A DNA stretch of 32,589 bases from JAENVU01 sp964544295 (GCA_964544295.1 CAZJBJ010000026.1:1-32589), one strand, 5' to 3'. Positions 7,430 through 15,755 are shown, counted from the stretch's first letter. Numbers and translations: made by a program. The notes: generated by a model not told the origin, from the letters alone.

Positions 7430-8767
7430 TTGTTCATCTTCTTCCTGCAATTGCGCGACACGTTGCACGGTGGCCGGCTCTACGTCTTCAGCATCCTCGT
7501 GATGCTGACCTGGGCGTTGTGGGCCATCAAGGTCCACCTCTCCCGCCGGTATCGGCCCTGGGTCGGCGACTACCCCACCACGGCGTCGGTGATCATCCCG
7601 GTGGTCGACGAACCAGTCGGCCTCTTCCACGAGGTCCTCGACCACATCACCGAACAGTCGCCGCATCAGGTGATCGTGGTGATCAACGGGCCGCGCAACG
7701 AGAAGCTCGAGAAGGTCTGCGACAACTACCCCGGGGTCGACTGGATCTGGACGACCACGCCGGGCAAACGCAACGCCATCCGCGAGGGACTGGAGTTGTG
7801 CACCGGTGAGATCGTGGTCCTGGTCGACAGCGACACGATCTGGACGACCGACACGCTTCGCGAGTTGGTCAAGCCGTTCGCGGATCCGATCGTCGGCGGG
7901 GTGACGACGAACCAGCGCATCATCGAACCCGAGCGCAACGTCCTCACCCGCTGGGCCGACTGGTTGGAGAACGTCCGGGTCCAGTACTCGATGCCGGCGA
8001 TGAGCGTGCTCGGCCAGGTCGGCTGCCTGCCGGGGCGCACGATCGCGTTCCGGCACTCGGTGCTCGCCGACGCGATGCCGGCGTTCCTCGGTCAACGGTT
8101 CCTCGGCGTGTTCCTCGAGGTGAGCGACGACCGCACGCTGACCAACCTCTGCCTCAAGCAGGGCTACCACGCGGTGTACCAGTCGACGAGCCGGGTGTAC
8201 ACCGACGCGCCCGTCGGCATGCGCAAGATGGCCAAGCAGCAGATGCGCTGGTCGCGCGGCAGCCAGTACAACACGCTGCGCATGCTGCCGTGGATGATGC
8301 GGCACACACCGACGCTCGCGCTCTTCTACGTGGCCGACATCATCACGCCGTTCCTGTGGTTGGCGACGGTCACCGGGTTGATCGTACGGATCCTCCTCGG
8401 CGAGAACGTCAACTTCTACGAAGGCATCACCTTCGGGTACGGCGCGCTGGTGGGCACGGTCATCATCGTGACCTTGACGGTCCTCGCAACCTGGTTCTCG
8501 GCGTACATCCGCCAGGCCCGCCACTTCGAGGATCATCCGAAGGACCTGTGGCTGCTGCCCGCGTTCACCCTGCTCAACACGTTCATGTTGATGCCCATCC
8601 GCATGTGGGGGTTCATGCGGATGGCCCGCAACGACGGGTGGGGCACGCGCGCCAACGCGTTCAGCGGTGATGCCCCGACCAAACAGCGCCAACTCAACCC
8701 GCTCGGTGTGATCCCGTACATCCTCGGCGCCAGCCTCGTCTTCGCAGGAGTTGCCTACCATGGCTAG
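7430..8767 (+). CDS. Processive family 2 glycosyltransferase (exopolysaccharide synthase)
   Basis: This 445-aa membrane protein is of the hyaluronan/chitin/cellulose-synthase type. There is one N-terminal helix (about 17-37), then a cytoplasmic GT-A domain with the UDP-sugar/metal motif DSDT at 133-136. The acceptor-site sequence GCLPGR and the catalytic-base region SDDRTLTN follow. QQMRWSRG is the Q(Q/R)xRW motif that marks processive polymerising enzymes. Four C-terminal hydrophobic segments would form the export channel. It should therefore both polymerise and translocate a beta-linked polysaccharide, but the sugar cannot be read from these motifs. The start is a TTG at 7430 preceded by AGGG with 5-nt spacing. 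The stop overlaps the start of the GH26 gene by 8 bp, so the two are translationally coupled. Confidence 0.88.
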   Translation: MFIFFLQLRDTLHGGRLYVFSILVMLTWALWAIKVHLSRRYRPWVGDYPTTASVIIPVVDEPVGLFHEVLDHITEQSPHQVIVVINGPRNEKLEKVCDNYPGVDWIWTTTPGKRNAIREGLELCTGEIVVLVDSDTIWTTDTLRELVKPFADPIVGGVTTNQRIIEPERNVLTRWADWLENVRVQYSMPAMSVLGQVGCLPGRTIAFRHSVLADAMPAFLGQRFLGVFLEVSDDRTLTNLCLKQGYHAVYQSTSRVYTDAPVGMRKMAKQQMRWSRGSQYNTLRMLPWMMRHTPTLALFYVADIITPFLWLATVTGLIVRILLGENVNFYEGITFGYGALVGTVIIVTLTVLATWFSAYIRQARHFEDHPKDLWLLPAFTLLNTFMLMPIRMWGFMRMARNDGWGTRANAFSGDAPTKQRQLNPLGVIPYILGASLVFAGVAYHG

Positions 8768-10274
8768 CCCCGTCCACATCAAGGTGATGGGCACCTTGCT
8801 CGTCGGCATCGGCATGTTCGTGTACACGTCGCCGGCCGCGCCCGGGCCCGACACGCTCAGCGCGGCGCCCGCGAGCAGCACCGCCCCGGGAACGAGTCGG
8901 GCCGCGGCGACGAACGCCGACCGTGCGGACCGCGCCCGGAACAACGCGCGACCCAACACTGCCCCCGGCAAGGACGTGCTCGACGGCGGCACCGCGGCTG
9001 CGGCACCCACGCCGTCGTCGACCACGACCACGACACTCCCCCGCCGGTCGCTCACCAGCGCCGGCGCCCGGAGTCCGGTCACCACGACGTCCACGACCCC
9101 GCCCCGAGCGCCCCGGTGCAGCGACTTCCGCTGGCAACAGGACGCCCAGGCCGCGTACGTGGCGGACCTGGCCGACCCGTACGGCCTGGACGGTCCGCCG
9201 GGTGGGTTCGACGACGACGGGATCGCGTGCTCGCTCGTGCCCGTCGACCCGGCCCGGCCCGCATCGACCCCCGCCGGGGCCCGACCCCCGGACCCACCGA
9301 AGCCGGAAGGGCTCCCGGAGACCCCGACGCTGCAACAACTCCTCGCGCCGACCGACAACTACTACGGCGTCTCGACCCCGCAGGCGCCGTACGACTGGAA
9401 GGACTTCCAGATCTTCGCGGCGGCGGCGAAGAAGTTGCCGAGCATGGTCGAGTTCTTCCAGGGCTGGGATCGCGACTTCGCACCGGAACAGGTCGCCGAG
9501 ACCTGGCGGCGCGGTGCGCTGCCGTTGATCTCGTGGGAGCCGCGCCCCACGGTCCAGCCCATCGGACCCGACAGTGACAACACGACCGAGCCCGGCTTCA
9601 CCCTCGCGTCGATCATCGACGGGACCCACGACGAGTACATCGACCGATATGCGACTGCGGTGCGTGACCTCGGACTCCCGGTGGCGATCCGCTTCGCCCA
9701 CGAGATGAACGGCAACTGGTTCCCGTGGAGCGAGGAACGCAACGGCAACCGCAAGGGCGAGTTCGTCCAGGCGTGGCGCCACGTCCACGACCGGTTCACC
9801 GCGGTCGGGGCGACGAACGCGATCTGGGTGTGGAGCCCGAACGTCATCACCGCCCGCCCGAGTGTGCGCCTGGCACCGTTGTATCCCGGCGACGAGTACG
9901 TCGACTGGATGGGCATGGTCGGCTACTACCGCCGGGTGTACTTCGACGCGGCCGGGAATCCGAAGCCGCCGACGTTCGACAACACGTACAGCGGCACGCT
10001 CGCCGAGCTCCGGTCGGTGGCACTGAAACCGATCGTGATCACCGAACTCGGCGCCACCGAGGTCGGCGGAAACAAGCCGGCGTGGATCCGCAGTCTGTTC
10101 CAGGGCCTCGCCGACAACCCCGACATCATCGGGTTCGTCTGGTTCAACCACAGCGTCAACGGCAACGACTGGCGCATCGAGTCGTCGAACGCCGCGACCA
10201 ACGCCTTCTCCGACAGCGTCACCGATCCGCGGTATCGCGAAGGCAGGATCCGGCCACCCAAACCGGGGGGCTGA
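8760..10274 (+). CDS. Membrane-anchored or secreted Excalibur-GH26 glycoside hydrolase
   Basis: This is a 504-aa protein. Residues 5-25 are an uncleaved signal anchor or signal peptide, and residues 26-118 are an Ala/Pro/Thr/Ser-rich linker. An Excalibur calcium-binding motif lies at about 120-158: CSDF at the start, then GLDG and DDDGIAC. From about 200 to 495 there is a GH26 catalytic domain. The acid/base is Glu315 in FAHEMNGNWFPW and the nucleophile is Glu429 in ITELGAT, as established for GH26 beta-mannanases and related beta-glucanases. AGGAG lies 9 nt before the ATG, inside the end of the GT2 gene, so coupling is clear. The likely role is trimming or releasing the polymer made by the GT2, in the way cellulases accompany cellulose synthases. 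Mannan, glucan or xylan specificity cannot be decided from the sequence. Confidence 0.88.
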   Translation: MASPVHIKVMGTLLVGIGMFVYTSPAAPGPDTLSAAPASSTAPGTSRAAATNADRADRARNNARPNTAPGKDVLDGGTAAAAPTPSSTTTTTLPRRSLTSAGARSPVTTTSTTPPRAPRCSDFRWQQDAQAAYVADLADPYGLDGPPGGFDDDGIACSLVPVDPARPASTPAGARPPDPPKPEGLPETPTLQQLLAPTDNYYGVSTPQAPYDWKDFQIFAAAAKKLPSMVEFFQGWDRDFAPEQVAETWRRGALPLISWEPRPTVQPIGPDSDNTTEPGFTLASIIDGTHDEYIDRYATAVRDLGLPVAIRFAHEMNGNWFPWSEERNGNRKGEFVQAWRHVHDRFTAVGATNAIWVWSPNVITARPSVRLAPLYPGDEYVDWMGMVGYYRRVYFDAAGNPKPPTFDNTYSGTLAELRSVALKPIVITELGATEVGGNKPAWIRSLFQGLADNPDIIGFVWFNHSVNGNDWRIESSNAATNAFSDSVTDPRYREGRIRPPKPGG

Positions 10275-10295
10275 GTTCGACCGACGGTCGCCTCG

Positions 10296-10301
10296 TAGAG
10301 T
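10296..10301 (+). promoter_or_regulatory. Leaderless -10 box TAGAGT
   Basis: TAGAGT ends 6 nt before the GTG at 10308, matching the TANNNT spacing of leaderless actinobacterial transcripts. No recognisable -35 lies at standard spacing. Confidence 0.5.
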
Positions 10302-10307
10302 CCGGGG

Positions 10308-11456
10308 GTGCGCGAACGATTCCCTGCCATCGATGACGAGTGGGCCCGCTTCGACGGTCCGGCGGGCACCCAGATGGTGGACACCGCGATCGACGCCATG
10401 GCGACGTTCCTGCGCTCGGGCGACAACGCCAACGGCCACGGGACGTTCGCGGCGTCGACCGCGAGCACCGAACTGGTGGCGACGGCCCGGGCGCGGGTCG
10501 CAGAACTCCTCGGCGCGGACGCGGACGGGTTCGTGTTCGGCGCCAACATGACCACGCTCACGTTCGCGTTCACGCGCGCGGTGGCGCGCACGCTCGGACC
10601 GACCGACGAGGTCGTCGGCACGCGTCTCGACCACGACGCGAACGTCACCCCGTGGGCCCTGGCGTGTCGCGACTCGGGCGCGACCCATCACCTCGTGGCG
10701 TTCGACACCGCCACGGGCCGGCTCGACCCCGCGGCGGTCGTGGATCGCATCGGCCCGCGGACGCGGTGGCTGGCGATCACCGGCGCGTCGAACGCGCTGG
10801 GCACGATGCCGGACCTCGCCCCGATCGTCGCCGCCGCGCACGAGCGAGACGTGCGCGTCTTCGTCGACGGTGTCCATCTCGTCCCCCACACGCCGGTGGA
10901 CATCGCCGCACTCGACTGCGACGTGTTCGGGACGTCGCCGTACAAGTGGTACGGACCACATGCCGGCCTGATGTGGATCGCGCCCGACCTGCGCGACTCG
11001 CTGGAGGCGTACAAGGTGCGGCCGGCCCCGGCGCGGGCACCCGAGCGGTGGGAGACGGGCACCGCGTCGTTCGAGAACATCGCGGCGATCGACGCGGCCG
11101 CCCGGTTCATCCTCGACGAGGGCATCGAGACGATCGCGTCCGTCGAGCGATCAGTCTTCGCCCCCCTGCTCGACGGGTTGCTCGCCCGTCCGGCGGTGAC
11201 GGTGCTCGGCCCGCACGACCTCGCCGATCGCACCCCGACCGTGTCGTTCACCGTCGCCGGTCACCATCCCGACGCCGTGGCCCGCCACCTGGCCGCGGCG
11301 CGGGTCGCGGTCTGGAGCGGCAACTACTACGCGGTCGAGACGATGGCCGCGCTCGGGCTCGCGGAGCACGGCGCAGTCCGCGCCGGGGTCTCGGCGTACA
11401 CCGCGGCCGAGGACGTCCGCCGGCTCCTCGCCGCCCTGGATGCGCTGGTCGGATGA
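10308..11456 (+). CDS. Class V aminotransferase / cysteine desulfurase-like PLP enzyme
   Basis: This is a 382-aa cytoplasmic fold-type I PLP enzyme. GANMTTLTFAF is the phosphate-binding turn, FVDGVHLVPH carries the Asp that pairs with the pyridine nitrogen, and SPYKWYG contains the Schiff-base Lys213. The overall pattern matches the cysteine desulfurase-like subgroup (TIGR01976 type), whose real substrate is not established. I see no Cys-containing loop at the position expected for a sulfur-carrying residue, so true desulfurase activity is doubtful. The GTG start is supported by the -10 box TAGAGT 6 nt upstream (leaderless). It follows the GH26 gene by 33 bp but has its own promoter signal. 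The downstream gene begins 60 bp later on the same strand. Confidence 0.85.
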   Translation: MRERFPAIDDEWARFDGPAGTQMVDTAIDAMATFLRSGDNANGHGTFAASTASTELVATARARVAELLGADADGFVFGANMTTLTFAFTRAVARTLGPTDEVVGTRLDHDANVTPWALACRDSGATHHLVAFDTATGRLDPAAVVDRIGPRTRWLAITGASNALGTMPDLAPIVAAAHERDVRVFVDGVHLVPHTPVDIAALDCDVFGTSPYKWYGPHAGLMWIAPDLRDSLEAYKVRPAPARAPERWETGTASFENIAAIDAAARFILDEGIETIASVERSVFAPLLDGLLARPAVTVLGPHDLADRTPTVSFTVAGHHPDAVARHLAAARVAVWSGNYYAVETMAALGLAEHGAVRAGVSAYTAAEDVRRLLAALDALVG

Positions 11457-11516
11457 CCGGCCGCCGCCGCACGTGATCCGGCCCGCGTCGATGTCCATCG
11501 GCTAGACACGACTGCC

Positions 11517-12272
11517 GTGCCCGCCGTCGCCTGGATCGTCATCGCTGTTCTGACCCTGGCGCTGCTCGGCGCGGTCATCGGCTGGATCCTCAACTCCGGC
11601 GCGCGTCGAGACCTGCGCGCGGCGCTGACCGAGGAGCAGTCGGCCCTCGAGCGCGAGCGCGCCGCTCACGCCGAGTCGACCAAACGGGCCGACCATCTCG
11701 AGACCCGGACCCGCACGCTGCGGAACGAACTCACCGAGGCCCATCAGACCAACGCGGAACTGACCCAACGGATCGGACGCGCCCAACCGGCCGACGGGCG
11801 GGCGCTCGGCCTGTGGGCACTCGAGCGTCATCGTCAGGCACGGTCCGCCGGCACTCCCCTCCTCGGACTCGCGATCGGACCGGGCGTCGATCTCGTCACC
11901 GCGTTGTCGGAGGCGGTCCGGGTCGAACTCGAAGTGCTCCGGGAGGACGTCGGCACCCACGGTGAACTCGTCGCGACCGATCCGGGTGAGGACCTCGACC
12001 CGGCGACCGCGCTGACGGTGCTCCGGGTCGTCCAGGAACTGGCCGCCCTGTTGGCCAAGCGCGCCGACGAGCTCGAAGTCAGCATCGGCCACGACGCCGA
12101 CGCCCACCGCGTCACCGTGGCCGCACTCGGTTGGACCGATCCCGCACCGGCCATGGCGGCATTCGAAGCCGGGGTCGCTGCGCTCGACGGTCGGGTCGAA
12201 CTCCAGCCCGACCCCGATCGCGCCGACACCCTCCTCGCGATCGTGACGCTCGACGGTCCGGACGACTCGTAG
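11517..12272 (+). CDS. Membrane-anchored coiled-coil protein with a degenerate histidine-kinase ATPase-like domain
   Basis: This 251-aa protein has one N-terminal helix (5-26), a charged coiled coil (about 29-90), and a soluble domain at 95-247. The soluble domain has the rhythm of a NarL-partner kinase ATPase domain. LTVLRVVQELAALLAKRAD stands where LLRIVQEALxNAxKHA would be. A short beta hairpin (LEVSIGHDADAHRVTVAAL) and FEAGVAALDGRVELQPDP follow, where such kinases have MRERVxxLGGxxxIxSxPG. The N-box Asn and the DxGxG box are absent and no phospho-acceptor His motif is seen, so it should not be an active kinase. I do not recognise a named family. The GTG start at 11517 has a weak TAGACA 8 nt upstream. 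The stop overlaps the ribosome site of the PPK2 gene, so they form an operon. Confidence 0.72.
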   Translation: MPAVAWIVIAVLTLALLGAVIGWILNSGARRDLRAALTEEQSALERERAAHAESTKRADHLETRTRTLRNELTEAHQTNAELTQRIGRAQPADGRALGLWALERHRQARSAGTPLLGLAIGPGVDLVTALSEAVRVELEVLREDVGTHGELVATDPGEDLDPATALTVLRVVQELAALLAKRADELEVSIGHDADAHRVTVAALGWTDPAPAMAAFEAGVAALDGRVELQPDPDRADTLLAIVTLDGPDDS

Positions 12273-12280
12273 GAGACCTG

Positions 12281-13183
12281 ATGGCGAAGACCCGACGCGA
12301 CGAACTCGAGCAGCTGATCGGGCGCTTCCGGATCACCGAGCCCAAACAGTTCCGGCTGGCCGATCACGATCCCGCGTCGACCGACGGCATCAAGAACAAG
12401 GCCGCGGCGAAGTCACAGCTCGCGGCCGGTATCGAACTGCTCACCGACCTCCAGACGCGACTCGCCGCCGAGCAGACAGCCGGCGTGCTCGTGGCGTTGC
12501 AGGCGATGGACGCCGCGGGCAAGGACGGTGCCATCCGCCACGTGATGAGCGGGCTCAACCCCCAGGGCGTGCGGGTCACGTCGTTCAAGGCGCCCTCAGC
12601 CGCCGAACTCGCCCACCACTTCCTCTGGCGCACGACCATCGCACTCCCCGAGCGGGGTGAGATCGGCATCTTCAACCGCTCCCACTACGAGGAGGTTCTC
12701 GTGGTCCGGGTGCATCCCGAGTTCCTGGACCGCCAGAATCTGCCGGCCCGGATCCGCACCGCGGGCTTGTGGAAACGCCGCTTCCGCGAGATCAACGACT
12801 GGGAGCGGACCCTCGTCGACACGGGGTTCCCGGTCGTGAAGATCTTCCTCCACCTGTCCAAGCAGGAGCAGCGCAAGCGCCTGCTGGCGCGGATCGACGA
12901 GCCCGCGAAGAACTGGAAGTTCTCGATGCTCGACGTACAGGAGCGGTCGCACTGGTCGGCGTACCAGGCGGCCTACGAGGACATGATCCGCCACACGAGC
13001 ACCGCGGCGGCGCCGTGGTACGTGGTCCCGGCCGATCAGAAATGGTTCAGCCGACTCGTGGTCGCCGGCGTACTCGCAGCGACACTGCTCGATCTCGATC
13101 CGCAGTTCCCGACGATCTCGGACGCGCAACGCGCCGAGCTCGTCGACGCCCGCCGGCTCCTCGAAGCCGACACCGGCGCCTGA
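12281..13183 (+). CDS. ppk2: Polyphosphate kinase 2 family phosphotransferase
   Basis: This 300-aa cytoplasmic protein would transfer phosphate between polyphosphate and nucleotides. The Walker A-like motif MDAAGKDG is at 76-83, with Lys81 and Asp77 the expected catalytic pair. The second motif, FNRSHYEEVL, holds the Walker B-type Asn-Arg-Ser segment. The lid sequence KNWKFSMLDVQERSHW follows, with conserved basic residues for polyphosphate. Length and motifs fit the PPK2 TIGR03709 subgroup. Whether AMP, ADP or GDP is preferred cannot be told. AGGAG is placed 5 nt before the ATG and overlaps the stop codon of the preceding membrane protein gene, so both are expressed together. It converges on a small minus-strand ORF with an 8-bp gap. 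Confidence 0.93.
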   Translation: MAKTRRDELEQLIGRFRITEPKQFRLADHDPASTDGIKNKAAAKSQLAAGIELLTDLQTRLAAEQTAGVLVALQAMDAAGKDGAIRHVMSGLNPQGVRVTSFKAPSAAELAHHFLWRTTIALPERGEIGIFNRSHYEEVLVVRVHPEFLDRQNLPARIRTAGLWKRRFREINDWERTLVDTGFPVVKIFLHLSKQEQRKRLLARIDEPAKNWKFSMLDVQERSHWSAYQAAYEDMIRHTSTAAAPWYVVPADQKWFSRLVVAGVLAATLLDLDPQFPTISDAQRAELVDARRLLEADTGA

Positions 13184-13191
13184 CCGGCGAT

Positions 13192-13374
13192 CTACGCCGC
13201 GATCGGCGCGGTCAGGCGGCTCGGGACCGGCGCGGTGAGCGCCACGCGGGCCGCCAACGTCTCGATCTGTGCGTGCGACAGCTCGCGGGCCCGGAGCACC
13301 TCGGACACGTTCTCGAAGGCGCCGCGTCCACCGATACGGCGGATCCATGTCGTCACTGCGGGGAAGGAAGGCAT
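13192..13374 (-). CDS. Small ORF, 60 aa, unknown function
   Basis: This is a short protein starting MPSFPAVTTWIRRIGGRG and ending in a Pro/Ala-rich tail (TAPVPSRLTAPIAA). It has no Cys, no membrane segment and a basic-amphipathic N-terminal half. Support for a real gene comes from a strong AAGGAG 6 nt before the ATG and GC-rich third positions throughout the body. A promoter-like TTGACC followed by a 16-bp palindrome also lies 50-75 nt upstream. It lies 106 bp downstream of the radical SAM maturase on the same strand and tail-to-tail with PPK2. I do not recognise the family. A substrate peptide for the neighbouring SPASM enzyme is possible but unproven. Confidence 0.6.
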   Translation of the reverse strand: MPSFPAVTTWIRRIGGRGAFENVSEVLRARELSHAQIETLAARVALTAPVPSRLTAPIAA

Positions 13375-13421
13375 GGGATCTCCTTTCGTCCCGTGCATCA
13401 TCCGCGCGCGAGGTTGCCTCG

Positions 13422-13450
13422 ACGTCACCGACGATCGTCGGTTGGGTCAA
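13422..13450 (-). promoter_or_regulatory. Candidate promoter with 16-bp palindromic operator
   Basis: On the minus strand TTGACC (13450-13445) is followed 17 nt later by TGACGT (13427-13422), a poor -10. The spacer is filled almost exactly by the perfect palindrome ACCGACGATCGTCGGT (13427-13442). This is what a repressor site between -35 and -10 would look like for the 60-aa ORF. The same palindrome could instead be a weak hairpin after the maturase gene. Confidence 0.4.
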
Positions 13451-13480
13451 CACCAGATGACATCGAGCTGACGTGACCGC

Positions 13481-14779
13481 TCAGCCGTGGCAGTGCTTGG
13501 TCTTCCGGCCGCTGCCGCACGGACAGGGATCGTTCCGACCGGCGGTCGCGAAGACCGTCATGACCTCACCCGCGTGCCCGCCACGCCGGAGCGCGTCCAC
13601 CATCAGGCGCATGACCCCGTCGATGTGGGTGAAGAACGCGAGGTATCCCGCACACAGGTGATTGAGTCCGGTTTCGCCGGTCGCGGTCCGCAGCACCCGG
13701 TTCTTCGGACACTCACCCCGACAGGCGAACAACACCGGGCATTCCCGACACTGGGTGGGCAGGGTGTCGCGCTTGGCCGTGCCGAACGCGCGTTGCGCAG
13801 GCGACGCGAGCAGTTCGACCATGTGGGTGTCGGTGATGTTGCCCAGGAGGTGCTCGGGGTCGACGAAGTGGTCGCATGAGTACAGATCGCCGTTGTGTTC
13901 GAGCGCGACCGCGTTGCCGCACGTCTCGGCGAAGATGCACAGCCCCGCGGGTGCGCCGTACCAGGAGGCCAGCGCAGCGTCGAACATCTGCACGAACACT
14001 TCGCCGACGTCATGACGGGTCCACTCGTCGAAGACCGCGATCAGGAACCGACCCCACGCCTCGGGGTCCACCGAGCGGTCCGTGAGTTCGGGGCTCGTCT
14101 CCTCGACCCGCTCGACGATCGGGATGAACTGGACGAAGCCGGCGCCGAGATCGTCCCGGAAGTACCGGTACACCTCCAGCGGTGCGTCCTGATTCGCCGC
14201 GTGCACGGTGCAGAGCACGTTCCACTCCACCCCGGCCGCCTGCAGCCGCTCCAGGCCCGCGAGCACGCGGTCCGAGCTGGCCCGACCCTGTTTGTCCACG
14301 CGGTAGCGGTCGTGGAGCGGCGGCGGACCGTCGATGCTGATCCCGACGAGGAACTGTTTCTCGCGCAGGAACGCACACCATTCGTCGGTGAGCAGGGTGC
14401 CGTTGGTCTGGATCGTGTGATGCAGCGTGCGACCCGGACCGGCGCACGCCTCGGCGTGGGCGACGGCCCGGCGGAAGAAGTCCACGCCCATCAGCGTGGG
14501 CTCGCCGCCCTGCCAGGCGATGGTGATCTCGGGTCCCACCTGGGACTCGATCACCTGCCGGATGTAGGTCTCCATCACCGATTCCGCCATGCGGAACCGG
14601 TCCCCGGGATACAGCGCCTCCTTCTCGAGGAAGAAGCAGTACGAACAGTCGAGGTTGCAGATCGGGCCGGTCGGTTTCGCCAGCACGTGGAACTGCGGTG
14701 GCGCCGTGGGTGGCCGCGTCTCCGGAAGGGTCGGCGCCGCGCCCCCGCGCGGGCCAAGTTCGATCGGGACGTCCACCAT
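13481..14779 (-). CDS. Radical SAM/SPASM anaerobic sulfatase-maturase-like enzyme with SEC-C tail
   Basis: This is a 432-aa cytoplasmic enzyme. C41NLDCSYC48 is the radical SAM [4Fe-4S] motif. IAWQGGEPTLMG is the SAM-binding GGEP segment and IQTNGTLL the following strand. The C-terminal SPASM region carries the Cys clusters for auxiliary Fe-S centres (SCDHFVDP, QCRECPVLFACRGECPKNR, NHLC). This architecture is that of anSME enzymes, which oxidise the active-site Cys of sulfatases to formylglycine. The last 19 residues form a SEC-C zinc motif (C419, C421, C430, H431), a tail like that of SecA. The ATG at 14779 is preferred because TAGAGT sits 7 nt upstream. The upstream thioesterase stop is 10 bp away. 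A C-type sulfatase is encoded at 26669-28261. A peptide-maturase role is the alternative. Confidence 0.88.
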   Translation of the reverse strand: MVDVPIELGPRGGAAPTLPETRPPTAPPQFHVLAKPTGPICNLDCSYCFFLEKEALYPGDRFRMAESVMETYIRQVIESQVGPEITIAWQGGEPTLMGVDFFRRAVAHAEACAGPGRTLHHTIQTNGTLLTDEWCAFLREKQFLVGISIDGPPPLHDRYRVDKQGRASSDRVLAGLERLQAAGVEWNVLCTVHAANQDAPLEVYRYFRDDLGAGFVQFIPIVERVEETSPELTDRSVDPEAWGRFLIAVFDEWTRHDVGEVFVQMFDAALASWYGAPAGLCIFAETCGNAVALEHNGDLYSCDHFVDPEHLLGNITDTHMVELLASPAQRAFGTAKRDTLPTQCRECPVLFACRGECPKNRVLRTATGETGLNHLCAGYLAFFTHIDGVMRLMVDALRRGGHAGEVMTVFATAGRNDPCPCGSGRKTKHCHG

Positions 14780-14786
14780 CGGGCGG

Positions 14787-14792
14787 ACTCTA
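14787..14792 (-). promoter_or_regulatory. Leaderless -10 box TAGAGT of the maturase gene
   Basis: TAGAGT on the minus strand ends 7 nt before the ATG at 14779. Its first three bases are the TAG stop codon of the thioesterase gene, so stop and promoter share bases. This permits separate transcription of the maturase. Confidence 0.5.
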
Positions 14793-15707
14793 CGACGCTC
14801 CGGCGCGACGGCGGACGTCGGCGGGATAGCGGTCGTCACCCTCGGGGATCCGGTCCGCGAACGTGAAGATCATCGTCTGGGTGCCGTAGGCGACGAGCCC
14901 CGCCTCGGGATCCCACAGCTCGATCTCGACCGACGCGTAGCCGTCACCGGCGCGGCGCGCGAAGTTGCGCATCAGGATCCATTCCGACCGCGCCACGCCC
15001 GTGATGTGCACGGTCAGATCCGCGCTCGGTCCGTACCAGGGGAATCCGTGGTCGGGACCCATGCGTTCGGCCACGGCGGCCGGCATCGTGTCACTCATAC
15101 AGACGAGCGCGAGCGGGTCGATCGTGCCGTCGTCGCGGCGCGGCACTTCGTCGAACCGTTGGTACGTCTGGCGTTCGCTGCTCGTCGGTTCGTAGTGCTC
15201 CCACGGCGGGTGGCCGATGACCGGCCGGCCTTCGATGTGGTGCTCCCAGATCGGGAACGGGCCGTCATCGAACTCGAACTCGACGTCGTCGGGTACGCCG
15301 TCGCGGAAGCGGGGCAACGACATCGGATCGGGAAAATCCGGGGGCGTCCGGTCGGTGAACTCGAATCCGGGCCGGGTGGTGCCGAACACCGCGATCGCGG
15401 TGAGGCCGGCGGCGCGCCCCGGCGTGCGCATGGTCGCCAGGGTCTGCGCGACCGACCGCCCTTGCCGCAGCACGGTCACGTCGATCTCGGCCGGACCGGA
15501 CTCGACGGGCGCGGCGAAGACGCACGACACCGACCGCAGCGGCATCTCGACGTCGCCCAACGCGTGCTGCATCGCGCGGGTCGTGGCCGCGAGCGAGATC
15601 CCGCCCTGGGGAACGTTCGGAGCGGCCCAGGTCGGCGCCAGGTCCGCGTGGTACCGACCGGGGGGCTCGGTGGCAGTGACCGCGGTGTCTCGTTGGAACG
15701 CACTCAT
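14790..15707 (-). CDS. TesB-like acyl-CoA thioesterase family protein (double hotdog)
   Basis: This is a 305-aa cytoplasmic protein. The first hotdog half contains APNVPQGGISLAATTRAM and the SVSCVFAAPVESGPAEIDVTV strand. The second half contains LALVCMSDTMPAAVAERMG and SADLTVHITG, with SEWILMRN after it and DPEAGLVAYGTQTMIF at the end. These match the thioesterase-like 4HBT_3 family, in which the substrate is an acyl-CoA and usually not known. The central insert (about 115-190) is rich in Pro, Asp and aromatic residues. The ATG at 15707 is preceded by a G-rich stretch and not by a textbook ribosome site. It lies 48 bp downstream of the ferric-reductase-like gene and 10 bp upstream of the maturase, all on the minus strand. 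Confidence 0.8.
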   Translation of the reverse strand: MSAFQRDTAVTATEPPGRYHADLAPTWAAPNVPQGGISLAATTRAMQHALGDVEMPLRSVSCVFAAPVESGPAEIDVTVLRQGRSVAQTLATMRTPGRAAGLTAIAVFGTTRPGFEFTDRTPPDFPDPMSLPRFRDGVPDDVEFEFDDGPFPIWEHHIEGRPVIGHPPWEHYEPTSSERQTYQRFDEVPRRDDGTIDPLALVCMSDTMPAAVAERMGPDHGFPWYGPSADLTVHITGVARSEWILMRNFARRAGDGYASVEIELWDPEAGLVAYGTQTMIFTFADRIPEGDDRYPADVRRRAGAS

Positions 15708-15755
15708 CCCCCGAGCCTGACCGCGCGCGTGCCCGCCGGGCCAACGAGTTTCGAA

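Noticed and set aside
10278..10290. Short hairpin CGACC-GAC-GGTCG after the GH26 gene
   Set aside because: Five-base arms without a T-run are expected by chance at this GC content, so it is not called a terminator.
8694..10961. A 755-codon minus-strand open frame across the GH26 and aminotransferase genes
   Set aside because: The GH26 and PLP-enzyme motifs on the plus strand are unambiguous. The antisense product has low-complexity Arg/Val/Asp composition.
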